DNA from: GCA-2733415 sp965178655
Lineage (GTDB): Bacteria; Bacteroidota; Bacteroidia; Flavobacteriales; Flavobacteriaceae
Direction: 5' to 3'
DNA length: 64,000 nucleotides
Assembly: GCA_965178655.1 (NCBI GenBank)
Contig: OZ238266.1
Coordinates: forward strand, 806,001-870,000
A program made the position numbers and the translations under genes. Below, in pieces: positions 33,992-42,046 of the stretch; within the stretch, counting starts at the first letter, position 1; each line of letters begins with the position of its first letter. Under the pieces are notes generated by a model. The model made no database searches. It was not told the DNA's origin and saw only the letters and a program-made list of their open reading frames with translations.

Positions 33992-34879
33992 ATGAAAGCA
34001 TATATATTTCCAGGGCAAGGTGCTCAATTTTCAGGAATGGGATTAGATCTTTATGAAAAATCACCTGTCGCTCAAGAGTTATTTGAACAAGCAAATTCAA
34101 TTTTAGGGTTTTCTATTACTGATATCATGTTTGAAGGGTCTGCCGAACAATTAAAAGAAACCAAAGTTACGCAACCAGCTATATTTTTACATTCTGTAAT
34201 TTTAGCAAAAGTATTAGGAGATTCTTTTCAACCAGAAATGGTAGCTGGACACTCTTTAGGAGAATTATCGGCATTAGTAGCCAATGGTGTACTAAGTTTT
34301 GAAGATGGCTTAAAATTAGTTTCTAAGCGTGCCTTAGCAATGCAAAAAGCCTGCGAAATACAACCATCTACAATGGCGGCTGTACTAGGACTAGAAGATG
34401 CTGTTGTTGAAGATACCTGTGCCGAAATTGACGGTGTTGTAGTTGCCGCAAATTACAACTGCCCAGGGCAGTTAGTTATCTCTGGAAGCATTGAAGCAAT
34501 TGAAAAAGCCTGCGAAGTATTAACCGAAAAAGGCGCTAGAAGAGCATTAGTATTACCTGTTGGTGGCGCATTTCACTCTCCTTTAATGGAACCTGCTCGA
34601 GAAGAACTTGCTGCTGCTATTAAAGCAACTCCTTTTGCACAACCAACCTGTCCTATTTATCAGAATGTTATAGCTAAAGCAGTTACAAGTCCAGATGAGA
34701 TTAAAGAAAATCTAATTGCACAATTAACTGCACCTGTAAAATGGACACAATGTGTACAGCAAATGATTGCCGATGGCGGTACAGAATTTACAGAAGTTGG
34801 CCCAGGAAAAGTTCTACAAGGTCTTATGAGAAAAATTGACCGTAGTGTTACTGCAAATGGCGCTAGTCTTCAAGCATAA
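33992..34879 (+). CDS. fabD: Malonyl-CoA:ACP transacylase
   Basis: This 295-residue enzyme of fatty-acid synthesis moves the malonyl group from CoA to acyl carrier protein. Ser88 lies in the nucleophile elbow AGHSLGELSAL and His195 in GGAFHSPLM. The start FPGQGAQFSGMG forms the oxyanion region, and TEVGPGKVLQGLMRKI closes the fold. Last gene of the thyA-folA-fabD unit, ending before a bidirectional terminator. Confidence 0.98.
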   Translation: MKAYIFPGQGAQFSGMGLDLYEKSPVAQELFEQANSILGFSITDIMFEGSAEQLKETKVTQPAIFLHSVILAKVLGDSFQPEMVAGHSLGELSALVANGVLSFEDGLKLVSKRALAMQKACEIQPSTMAAVLGLEDAVVEDTCAEIDGVVVAANYNCPGQLVISGSIEAIEKACEVLTEKGARRALVLPVGGAFHSPLMEPAREELAAAIKATPFAQPTCPIYQNVIAKAVTSPDEIKENLIAQLTAPVKWTQCVQQMIADGGTEFTEVGPGKVLQGLMRKIDRSVTANGASLQA

Positions 34880-34900
34880 ACATTATACCATACAAACTAT

Positions 34901-34932
34901 AAAAGCCACTAAATAAATTTAGTGGCTTTTTA
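34901..34932. terminator. Bidirectional terminator between fabD and folK-dNK
   Basis: AAAAGCCACTAAA pairs with TTTAGTGGCTTTT (13-bp stem, short loop), with A residues before and T residues after. It can serve both convergent genes. Confidence 0.85.
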
Positions 34933-34955
34933 CTTTTATGCATATATTTAAAAAA

Positions 34956-36080
34956 CTACAATTCACAAATTTGCGTTAACACTGTTAAGTAATCGGCACG
35001 GTTATTTACAAAATCTAAAGCTGAAACATCTATGACTTTTACACATAAATTAGGTTGAGATTTTATAAATGACAAATAACCTTTATTTATCTTATCTAAA
35101 TATTCCGGCTGTATATCTTGTTCATAATCTCTACCTCTTTTTGCTATGTTTTGTAATAATCGTTCCGTATTCTGGTATAAATACACATACAAATCAGGCT
35201 GTTGCATATCCTTATATATCACCTGAAAAAACTTACTATACAATGCGTACTCATCTTCCGGAAGAGTTACCTTCGCAAAGGTTAGTGACTTTGATACATG
35301 ATAATCGGCAACAATAAAATCAGTAAATAAATCATATTGCGCAATATCATCAGACAACTGTTTATACCTATCTGCCAAAAAACTCATTTCTAAAGGAAAC
35401 GCAAACCGCTCTTGGTCTTTGTAAAACTTAGGTAAGAAATCATTATCCGCAAACCGCTCTAACACTAATTTTGCGTTGTAATCTTCAGCTATTTTAGTTG
35501 CCAAACTCGTTTTACCACTTCCAATATTTCCTTCAATCGCAATAAAATTATATAAAGAGAACAACTGCGCATTAAAAGGATTTTTTAGTTGTTGCGGTAA
35601 TTTTGTTACTGGAGCAGTATCGGCACACCCTAATAACAACTCCGACACAGATTTCCCTAATACCGGATGTACCAAGCTTGGTGCAATATCTGACAAAGGC
35701 TGTAATACAAAATTACGATTTGTAAGATGTTTATGAGGAATTATCAGTGTTGGTGTGTTAACTATTTCTGAATCATAAAACAGAATATCAATATCTAACA
35801 CCCTGCTTTCATAAGTATCTCCTTTAGGTTTTTTTCGGCCAAAAGAAGCTTCAATTTCTTTAAAAGCCCCCAATAAATCATTCGGCGTTAAACTAGTGGT
35901 TAAGCCTACACAACAATTTAAAAAACTTGGCGCTTCAAACCCCCAAGAGGACGTTTCATATACAGGTGATATTATTACCGTATTTCCAATAGTTTTATGC
36001 AATACATTTATAGCGTCTTGCAGGTTTTTAAACGTATTTCCTAAATTACTCCCTAATGAAATGTATGTATGATGTAACAA
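34956..36080 (-). CDS. Fusion of HPPK (folate synthesis) and a deoxynucleoside kinase
   Basis: This 374-residue two-domain protein starts at TTG (36078-36080). Residues 1 to about 160 are 6-hydroxymethyl-7,8-dihydropterin pyrophosphokinase: ISLGSNLGN, SPVYETSSWGF, the FGRKKPKGDTYESRVLDIDI region with the metal-binding D96/D98, and IPHKHLTNRNFVLQPLSDIA. Residues about 170-374 are a deoxynucleoside kinase: P-loop GNIGSGKT at 184-191, LADRYKQLSDD and the lid RGRDYEQDIQ. It would work in both folate synthesis and dNTP salvage. This fusion recurs in Bacteroidota; a separate dNK is encoded at 56 kb. Convergent with fabD and divergent from sppA. Confidence 0.93.
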   Translation of the reverse strand: MLHHTYISLGSNLGNTFKNLQDAINVLHKTIGNTVIISPVYETSSWGFEAPSFLNCCVGLTTSLTPNDLLGAFKEIEASFGRKKPKGDTYESRVLDIDILFYDSEIVNTPTLIIPHKHLTNRNFVLQPLSDIAPSLVHPVLGKSVSELLLGCADTAPVTKLPQQLKNPFNAQLFSLYNFIAIEGNIGSGKTSLATKIAEDYNAKLVLERFADNDFLPKFYKDQERFAFPLEMSFLADRYKQLSDDIAQYDLFTDFIVADYHVSKSLTFAKVTLPEDEYALYSKFFQVIYKDMQQPDLYVYLYQNTERLLQNIAKRGRDYEQDIQPEYLDKINKGYLSFIKSQPNLCVKVIDVSALDFVNNRADYLTVLTQICEL

Positions 36081-36190
36081 TTTTATAAAAGATAAGACTA
36101 ATTGGTTATATATAAATGTGTAGCTACAAAGCTACTCAATTTTTAATTTTAATCGTCTTTTTTTAAGACTATAACAAACAAAATTATATT

Positions 36191-37966
36191 ATGAATTTTT
36201 TAAAAAGAGTATTATCTACCATTGTAGGAATTGGTGTGTTTACGGGACTTTGTCTCTTTTTACTAATAGCAATCGCTGCTATTAGTGGTAGTGATAATGA
36301 CAATAAAGTCATTGTAAAAGAGAATTCTGTATTAGCGCTTGATCTAACAGATGCTATTGCTGATTATGAAGGACAATTTGATTACGGAGAATGGGCTTTC
36401 CTGTTTCAAGACGACAAAAAACACAATGGATTGTTCGACATTATTAATGCTATTACTTACGCAGCTACAGACAACAATATTGAAGGGATTTCTATAAAAA
36501 ACCTGCAATTATCTGCTGGTATGGCACAAACAAAAGCCTTAAGAGATGCCTTACTTGAGTTTAAAGCTTCTGGAAAATTCATTTTAGCCTACAGTGATGG
36601 TATGGGACAAAAAGAATACTACTTAAGTTCTGTTGCCGATGCTATATACTTAAACCCTGTAGGAGGATTAGATTTTAAAGGACTTGCTACCGAAATTTTA
36701 TACTATAAAGACTTTCAAGACAAATATGGCTTAAAGATGGAAGTTATTAGACACGGAAAATACAAAAGTGCTGTAGAACCATACCTAACACAAGAAATGA
36801 GTGATGCCAATCGCGAACAAATTAGTGTGTTTTTAAATTCTATTTGGGCAGAAATGAAATATGAAATTTCAGAAAGTAGAAACATTAGTGTTTCTGAATT
36901 ACACAACATAGCCGATAATCTATTAGCAAGAAGCCCTGAAAAAGCAGTAAACTCTAAGCTCATAGACAAACTTTTATATGCCGATGAGTTTGAAACTGAA
37001 ATAAAAACTAAGTTAGGATTAGTTGCTGAAGATGACTACAATAGTGTTGATATTTATGACTATGCCAAGCATAGCAAATCAAAAAATCTCATCAAAAACC
37101 TTAAAATTAAAGACCGTATTGCAGTGATTTATGCACAAGGACAAATTATGTACGGTGAGGGTAACGAAAAAATTATTGGACAAGGCGTTATTAACGAATC
37201 ACTCAAAAAAGCAAGAGAAGACGACAATATTAAAGCTATTGTTTTGCGTATTAACTCTCCCGGAGGAAGTGCCTTAGCAAGTGATCTAATCTGGAGAGAA
37301 ATAGAACGTACCAAAGCAGTAAAACCTGTTATTGTTTCTATGGGGAATCTAGCAGCTTCTGGTGGTTACTATATTGCTTGTAATGCCGATACCATTATTG
37401 CTGAACCAAATACTATTACAGGAAGTATAGGTGTCTTTGGAACCCTGCCAAATGCCCACGGCTTTATTACAGATATTGGTATTAATTCTGAGCAAGTAAG
37501 CACCAATAAAAACAGTATTACCTATAGTGTATTTGAACCAATGAGTAATGCGCAACATGATGTTATGAAAGAGGGTGTTGTTGCTATTTATAACACCTTT
37601 ATAGATAGAGTTGCTAACGGGAGAAACATGACTCCAGAAGCTGTAAATAATATTGCACAAGGACGTGTATGGACTGGTGCTGATGCCTTAAAAATTGGTT
37701 TAGTAGATGAACTTGGCGGACTAGACCTTGCCTTAGAGCGAGCAGCTGAAGCGGCAGAGTTAACAACTTATAGAACAAAGGAATTTCCTGTGTACGAGAA
37801 AGACTTAGAAGATATGGTTCAAGATTTTGGCGTAATGAAATCTGAAGCAGAAATTTTAGAAGACGCCTTAGGTACATATCACTATAATATACTAAACCGT
37901 ATTAAAGAAATGTCACAAGTAAAAGGCACACAAATGTTACTGCCTTATACTATTGAGATACAATAA
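36191..37966 (+). CDS. sppA: Signal peptide peptidase SppA, 67K type
   Basis: This 591-residue tandem-domain serine protease in the inner membrane degrades remnant signal peptides. It has an N-terminal anchor (residues 7-31). The Lys/Ser dyad is split between the two repeats as in E. coli SppA: K192 in RHGKYKSAVEP and S390 in GNLAASGGYYIA. The oxyanion and structural motif INSPGGSALASDLIW is intact. The length fits the large form. It stands alone between folK-dNK (divergent) and the repeat-rich tRNA region. Confidence 0.96.
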   Translation: MNFLKRVLSTIVGIGVFTGLCLFLLIAIAAISGSDNDNKVIVKENSVLALDLTDAIADYEGQFDYGEWAFLFQDDKKHNGLFDIINAITYAATDNNIEGISIKNLQLSAGMAQTKALRDALLEFKASGKFILAYSDGMGQKEYYLSSVADAIYLNPVGGLDFKGLATEILYYKDFQDKYGLKMEVIRHGKYKSAVEPYLTQEMSDANREQISVFLNSIWAEMKYEISESRNISVSELHNIADNLLARSPEKAVNSKLIDKLLYADEFETEIKTKLGLVAEDDYNSVDIYDYAKHSKSKNLIKNLKIKDRIAVIYAQGQIMYGEGNEKIIGQGVINESLKKAREDDNIKAIVLRINSPGGSALASDLIWREIERTKAVKPVIVSMGNLAASGGYYIACNADTIIAEPNTITGSIGVFGTLPNAHGFITDIGINSEQVSTNKNSITYSVFEPMSNAQHDVMKEGVVAIYNTFIDRVANGRNMTPEAVNNIAQGRVWTGADALKIGLVDELGGLDLALERAAEAAELTTYRTKEFPVYEKDLEDMVQDFGVMKSEAEILEDALGTYHYNILNRIKEMSQVKGTQMLLPYTIEIQ

Positions 37967-38026
37967 AAAAATTAATTGAAACCTCAATATGTTAATACAA
38001 AAAGAGTGTTTTTATTTTAAAACAAA

Positions 38027-38054
38027 AAATCCCGATGAAAACTCATCGGGATTT
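38027..38054 (-). terminator. Terminator hairpin, downstream copy
   Basis: AAATCCCGATGA and its inverted complement have a 4-base loop, with a T run on the minus strand. It is the duplicate of the hairpin at 38305-38332 and could also stop sppA transcripts read from the other side. Confidence 0.7.
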
Positions 38055-38254
38055 GTGCTTGATGTGGGCAATGAGGGATTAGAGATCCCTACTTGAAACC
38101 ACTACTGCAAATACAAACCCTGATATGCTAGCGCATAAAGATCTTTTTTATTTTCAAAAAACGGAGACAGCTCTCCTTTTTAAAAGGGATTAGAGATCCC
38201 TGTTTGAAACCACTACTGCAAATACAAACCCTGATATGCTAGCGCATAAAGGTC

Positions 38255-38307
38255 TTTTTTATTTTCAAAAAAACGGAGATAACTCTCCTTTTTTTGAAAA
38301 TAAAAAA
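38255..38307. repeat. Long near-perfect inverted repeat (24-bp arms)
   Basis: The arms TTTTTTATTTTCAAAAAAA plus CGGAGA and their complement flank a 4-base loop (TAAC), with one bulged C. The tandem partner unit upstream keeps only the inner part of the right arm, as if truncated. It could form a strong cruciform or RNA hairpin. Confidence 0.75.
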
Positions 38308-38332
38308 TCCCGATGAAAACTCATCGGGATTT
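38305..38332 (-). terminator. Terminator of the tRNA-Val transcript
   Basis: A 12-bp stem AAATCCCGATGA / TCATCGGGATTT, loop AAAC, lies 13 bp downstream of the tRNA-Val 3' end on the minus strand. It is followed there by a T-rich run. Confidence 0.85.
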
Positions 38333-38344
38333 TGTGCTTGATGT

Positions 38345-38418
38345 GGGCAATGAGGGATTCGAACCCCCGACCCCCTCGGTGTAAACGAGGTGCTCTGAAC
38401 CAACTGAGCTAATTGCCC
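38345..38418 (-). tRNA. tRNA-Val (anticodon UAC), copy 2
   Basis: The 74-nt minus-strand cloverleaf has acceptor GGGCAAT/ATTGCCC, D-loop AGTTGGTTCA, anticodon stem CCTCG/CGAGG with loop TTTACAC (anticodon TAC), and T-loop TTCGAAT. It is identical to the copy at 38468-38541, 49 bp away. No CCA is encoded. A 15-nt copy of its 3' end occurs again at 38066-38080. Confidence 0.97.
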
Positions 38419-38467
38419 GTTTTATTTTTATTCCTACGGTGTGGAATTTACAATCAAGAACTAAAGT

Positions 38468-38541
38468 GGGCAATGAGGGATTCGAACCCCCGACCCCCTC
38501 GGTGTAAACGAGGTGCTCTGAACCAACTGAGCTAATTGCCC
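38468..38541 (-). tRNA. tRNA-Val (anticodon UAC), copy 1
   Basis: This is an identical 74-nt sequence and fold to the neighbouring tRNA gene. It comes first in transcription, so both are probably processed from one precursor. The spacer of 49 bp has no terminator. Confidence 0.97.
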
Positions 38542-38609
38542 TAGTGTTTGATTGCGGAGGCAAATATAACACCTATTTTTAAGTCTACAACATTTTTGAA
38601 GTGAAAATT

Positions 38610-39821
38610 TTAAAGAATTTCAGCTACCACAAACGTACTTCCACCTACGTAAACAACATCAGATTCTCCCGCTTTATTCTTTGCAGAGCTAAGTGCATCA
38701 TACACAGTAGGGTACTTTTCTCCTTTTAAACCAAAAGCAATCGCTTTATCATATAACATATCTGTGGTCATTGCTCTTAAAATATTTGGGGAACAAAAAT
38801 AATATCTAGCATTTAGAGGGAATAACGGTAGTATTGTAGTCAAATCTTTGTCTGACATTACTCCAAAAACAATATGTAAGTTTTTACATTCTTCTTTTAC
38901 CAACTGTTTCATGGTAAGCGACAATCCTTCTTTATTATGTGCTGTATCACAAATTATTTTTGGTTTATCCTGCAATATTTGCCAACGGCCTAATAAGCCT
39001 GTATTTTTTACAACATTTAATAAGCCCTCGTTTATATGCGCTTCAGTAATTGTAAAATTTGGCAATACTTTTAAGCTTGCTAATACGCCTCTTATGTTTT
39101 TAGTTTGATAACTCCCTAACAAATCTGTTTTATAGTCTTTTGTTATACATTTGTCCGCAAACTGAATTGTAGCATCTTCTACTGTTGATTTTTTAATAAA
39201 AACCGAAGCTGTTTCTGCTTGTGTCTCACTAATAACTATTGGAGTGTTTAACTTTATTATCCCTGCTTTTTCTTTAGCAATTTCCGGGAGTGTTGTTCCT
39301 AAAAAAGCAGTATGATCTATTCCTATATTTGTAATTAATGACACTTCTGGGTTAATTATATTAGTGGCGTCTAATCGACCACCTAATCCAACTTCTATAA
39401 TAGCAATGTCAACTTTTTCTGCTGCAAAATAATCAAAAGCTAAGCCTACGGTCATCTCAAAAAAAGAGATGCTGTTATCTTTAAAAAACGTTTTGTTTTT
39501 TGCCACAAAATCTACTACATATGTTTTTGATATTTGCACGCCATTAATCTTTATACGTTCTCTAAAATCTTTTAAATGGGGAGACGTATAAAGTCCTACT
39601 TTATAACCTGCGGCTTGCAGTATAGATGCTAACATATGACTAGACGATCCTTTTCCGTTGGTGCCGCCTACATGAATGCTTTTAAACTTTTGTTCTGGAT
39701 GGTTTAGGGTTTTAGCCAGGGCTTTGATATTTACCAAATCTGCCTTATACGCTTTTTTACCTATTTTCTGATATGCCGGAAGTTGCTCAAACATCCAGTT
39801 AACCGTTTCTTGATAGCTCAT
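38610..39821 (-). CDS. folC: Bifunctional dihydrofolate/folylpolyglutamate synthase
   Basis: This 403-residue Mur-ligase-type enzyme adds glutamate to dihydropteroate and extends folate polyglutamates. The P-loop is HVGGTNGKGSSSHML near residues 51-65, with KVGLYTSPHLKDFRERI and the Mg/ATP-site EVGLGGRLDATNII and ITNIGIDHTAFLG. The C-terminal domain has ICDTAHNKEGL. Its gene begins directly where tonB ends (no gap), linking it to the tonB-exbD-exbB unit. Confidence 0.97.
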   Translation of the reverse strand: MSYQETVNWMFEQLPAYQKIGKKAYKADLVNIKALAKTLNHPEQKFKSIHVGGTNGKGSSSHMLASILQAAGYKVGLYTSPHLKDFRERIKINGVQISKTYVVDFVAKNKTFFKDNSISFFEMTVGLAFDYFAAEKVDIAIIEVGLGGRLDATNIINPEVSLITNIGIDHTAFLGTTLPEIAKEKAGIIKLNTPIVISETQAETASVFIKKSTVEDATIQFADKCITKDYKTDLLGSYQTKNIRGVLASLKVLPNFTITEAHINEGLLNVVKNTGLLGRWQILQDKPKIICDTAHNKEGLSLTMKQLVKEECKNLHIVFGVMSDKDLTTILPLFPLNARYYFCSPNILRAMTTDMLYDKAIAFGLKGEKYPTVYDALSSAKNKAGESDVVYVGGSTFVVAEIL

Positions 39822-40787
39822 TTAATACAATCTAAAATTGTAAATTATTTTTCCTACTTGTTTTTCTGGAGCATTTGCTGCAGCTTGCCATTTTGTTTTA
39901 AGCGCCGCTTTTTTTGCTTGCTCTAGTAAACAACTTTCAGTTGTTGTACTACCTTTTGCGCCTGCAATAGCCTCTATTACCTTTCCGTTTCTATCTACTT
40001 TTATAGCAACCACTACCCGACCTTCTTTTCTGCAAAGATAGGCTGGCACTGGTCTACGCAATGGTATTCGTCCAATTAAGTTATAATCACCTCCTGAGCC
40101 ATTTCCAGGATTGGTATAGTATTCTGGTGCATTAGGGTCGCCGTTATCGTTTCCTTTATCTCCTGCCTCATTGTCATCACCTTCAGACTCGGAAGTTTCG
40201 CCGTCGGTTTCTGGACCGTTTAACACACTTGCTAATGCATTTTCGGTAGCCTGATCTGGTACAGGTGCAGGTGGCACTGGAGTTTCTTTTGGAGTTTCTT
40301 TTGGAGTTTCTTGTATAGGTTTAATAATCTCAGGCACTTCCTTAACAACAGGCACTTCTTTTGGTATTTCCTTTACCTCTTCTTTTACTTCCTCTTTTGG
40401 TTCTTCTTTGGGAACAATTACCGGAACATCTTCAACTGTGTCTTCGGTTATTACATCTTCCACCACCTCTTCTGGGGTAACTTCTTCTATTATTTCTTCT
40501 TCAATTATTTCTTCTTCAATAATTTCCTCAACGACTTCTTTAGGGATTTCTTCTACCACTTCTTCTGGAACAACTGGTATAGGGTCCATTTTAATTTCTT
40601 TAACGGGCTGTGTATTTTGCGACCCCGTATCTGTTACACCAAAATTAACTTCCATTCCGTATTCTTCTGGAGGGTCTTGGTAACTAAATGCTTTGTGAAA
40701 AAACAACCATAAAAACAGTATAAACACCGTTAACAATGTTAACATTGCAGCTTGTTTTTCATGTTTTTGTACGGCAGATTTTTTCAT
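39822..40787 (-). CDS. TonB-family energy transducer, co-encoded with ExbB and ExbD
   Basis: This 321-residue protein has its start at the ATG 40785-40787 (MKKSAVQKHEKQAA). It has a short cytoplasmic part, one anchor (residues 15-32), and a very long acidic and proline-rich spacer dominated by repeated EEVVEE/EEIIEE and KEVPVVKE-like stretches. A C-terminal TonB domain with RRPVPAYLCRKEGRVVVAIK and GKIIYNFRLY follows. The genomic order exbB-exbD-tonB indicates it is the housekeeping transducer of outer-membrane transport. Its C-terminus differs from the two paralogues near 10 kb, lacking their VFPGCE motif. Confidence 0.9.
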   Translation of the reverse strand: MKKSAVQKHEKQAAMLTLLTVFILFLWLFFHKAFSYQDPPEEYGMEVNFGVTDTGSQNTQPVKEIKMDPIPVVPEEVVEEIPKEVVEEIIEEEIIEEEIIEEVTPEEVVEDVITEDTVEDVPVIVPKEEPKEEVKEEVKEIPKEVPVVKEVPEIIKPIQETPKETPKETPVPPAPVPDQATENALASVLNGPETDGETSESEGDDNEAGDKGNDNGDPNAPEYYTNPGNGSGGDYNLIGRIPLRRPVPAYLCRKEGRVVVAIKVDRNGKVIEAIAGAKGSTTTESCLLEQAKKAALKTKWQAAANAPEKQVGKIIYNFRLY

Positions 40788-40798
40788 ACACAAGACGC

Positions 40799-41191
40799 TT
40801 ACTTAGGGCTTACTGCTAAGGTTGATTTTATTTTATTTCTATTGGCTATATCCATGACATACACCAGTTCTTTTACAGATACATTTTCATCTGAACGCAA
40901 TACGATACTTGGTTTTTCAAGTGTTCCTATTTTGTTTAAAATATAATTTTCTAGATGAGATTTTTTAACTTTTTCGGAATCTACATAAAAGGTTAGGTCT
41001 TTTGTAATACTAACTGCTAAACTTTTTGATTGTGTTGTTTTTCCTCCCGATTTTGGCAATAGTAGATCAATGGCATTTGCAGATACTAGTGTTGATGCTA
41101 TCATGAAAAACACCAATAATAGAAACACAATATCGGTCATTGATGACATATTGAATTCTGGGGTGACTTTATTTCTTCCTCGAATATTCAT
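40799..41191 (-). CDS. exbD: Biopolymer transport protein ExbD
   Basis: This 130-residue inner-membrane protein has one helix (residues 18-38), preceded by the cytoplasmic start RGRNKVTPEFNMSSMTDIVFLLLVFF. That segment contains the conserved aspartate (SMTDIVF) needed for proton flow. A periplasmic domain follows (SIVLRSDENVSVKELVYVMDIA). It lies between exbB (9 bp) and tonB (11 bp), a classic TonB energiser unit. Confidence 0.95.
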   Translation of the reverse strand: MNIRGRNKVTPEFNMSSMTDIVFLLLVFFMIASTLVSANAIDLLLPKSGGKTTQSKSLAVSITKDLTFYVDSEKVKKSHLENYILNKIGTLEKPSIVLRSDENVSVKELVYVMDIANRNKIKSTLAVSPK

Positions 41192-41200
41192 AGGCTATAC

Positions 41201-41890
41201 TTATGCTGGTTCATTTAATAAATCGAAAAACTCTAGTGAGTTGGCTTCCATTTTATAAATAATTTTATCAGTTTTTACTACTAAATGATTGTAAGCCATG
41301 TAGGCTACAATACCTACTACCAATCCTGCTACGGTAGTTGTCATGGCAGTATACAATCCTCCTGCCAGGGTTTTAATATCAATATTACCTCCTGAATTGG
41401 CAATTTCGAAAATAGAAATAATCATTCCTATTACTGTTCCTAAGAATCCAATCATTGGAGCTACTCCAGAAATGGTTGCTAATACACTTACATTTTTTTC
41501 AAGTTTATATATCTCTAATCGCCCTGCATTTTCAATAGCGGTATGAATATCTTCTAGGGGTTTCCCTATTCTAGAAATTCCTTTTTGAATTAAAGCAGAA
41601 ACTGGCGATTTATCTTGGGCACATAACAAATTAGCAACTTCTATTTTGCCGTTGGTTATATGGTCTTTTATTTGGTTCATAAAGTTAGCATCTACTTTTG
41701 CGCCTTCTTTAATTGCTAATAATCGTTCAAAATAAATGTATAACGCCACTACTAGTAACACAAACAATAGCCCTATAATAATCTGTCCTCCAAGGCCTCC
41801 TTCGCTAATTAGATTAATAATGGAAAGGGTCTTTTTTTCTACCTGCGCTGTTTCTAAAGTGTCTGAAACCTCTTGAATACTTACTGACAT
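41201..41890 (-). CDS. exbB: MotA/TolQ/ExbB proton channel family protein (ExbB)
   Basis: This 229-residue channel subunit has three helices near residues 36-55, 124-150 and 165-190. The conserved core is VLATISGVAPMIGFLGTVIGMIISI, then LAGGLYTAMTTTVAGLVVGIVAY. It works with ExbD and TonB to couple proton-motive force to outer-membrane receptors. First gene of the exbB-exbD-tonB-folC operon. Confidence 0.95.
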   Translation of the reverse strand: MSVSIQEVSDTLETAQVEKKTLSIINLISEGGLGGQIIIGLLFVLLVVALYIYFERLLAIKEGAKVDANFMNQIKDHITNGKIEVANLLCAQDKSPVSALIQKGISRIGKPLEDIHTAIENAGRLEIYKLEKNVSVLATISGVAPMIGFLGTVIGMIISIFEIANSGGNIDIKTLAGGLYTAMTTTVAGLVVGIVAYMAYNHLVVKTDKIIYKMEANSLEFFDLLNEPA

Positions 41891-41991
41891 TTGTTTATTT
41901 ATTTATAAGATTAATAGTATGGTAACGAAAATACGAATAGTAAATTGTTTTTATCATAATTTTTGTTAAAATTCAATACGTCGTCAATAAT

Positions 41992-42029
41992 AACAGAAAA
42001 GCCATTCAATACTGAATGGCTTTTCTGTT
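41992..42029. terminator. Terminator after nhaB
   Basis: A 17-bp stem, AACAGAAAAGCCATTCA paired with its complement, has a 4-base loop. It lies 17 bp beyond the nhaB stop. Confidence 0.88.
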
Positions 42030-42046
42030 ATTATATGTTTTATTAT

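Larger units (their letters stand above)
37967..38344. repeat. Repeat cluster downstream of tRNA-Val, with terminator copies
   Basis: This 378-bp non-coding stretch has three kinds of repeats. First, a block of about 57 bp occurs at 38024-38080 and 38302-38359: a terminator hairpin, a linker, and the last 15 nt of tRNA-Val. Second, a unit of about 111 bp occurs twice in tandem (38074-38184 and 38185-38297), with only a handful of differences. Third, a long inverted repeat lies at 38255-38307. No open frame or integrase is present. The most plausible reading is small palindromic repeat elements inserted at, or generated by, duplication at the tRNA 3' end. Confidence 0.8.

Noticed and set aside
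38074..38297. Possible CRISPR-like array
   Set aside because: Only two tandem units, with no spacer variation and no cas genes.
38321..38572. Open frame with repeated AISSVGSEHLVYTEG-like segments
   Set aside because: It is the translation of the two tRNA-Val genes and their flanks, a well-known spurious protein.
37967..38610. Integrative element at tRNA-Val
   Set aside because: The interval has duplicated tRNA ends but no integrase, no open frames, and only about 280 bp. I keep it as a repeat cluster rather than an element.
40311..40712. Phenylalanine/asparagine-rich and serine/threonine-rich plus-strand frames
   Set aside because: Antisense of the acidic spacer of the tonB gene at 39822-40787.
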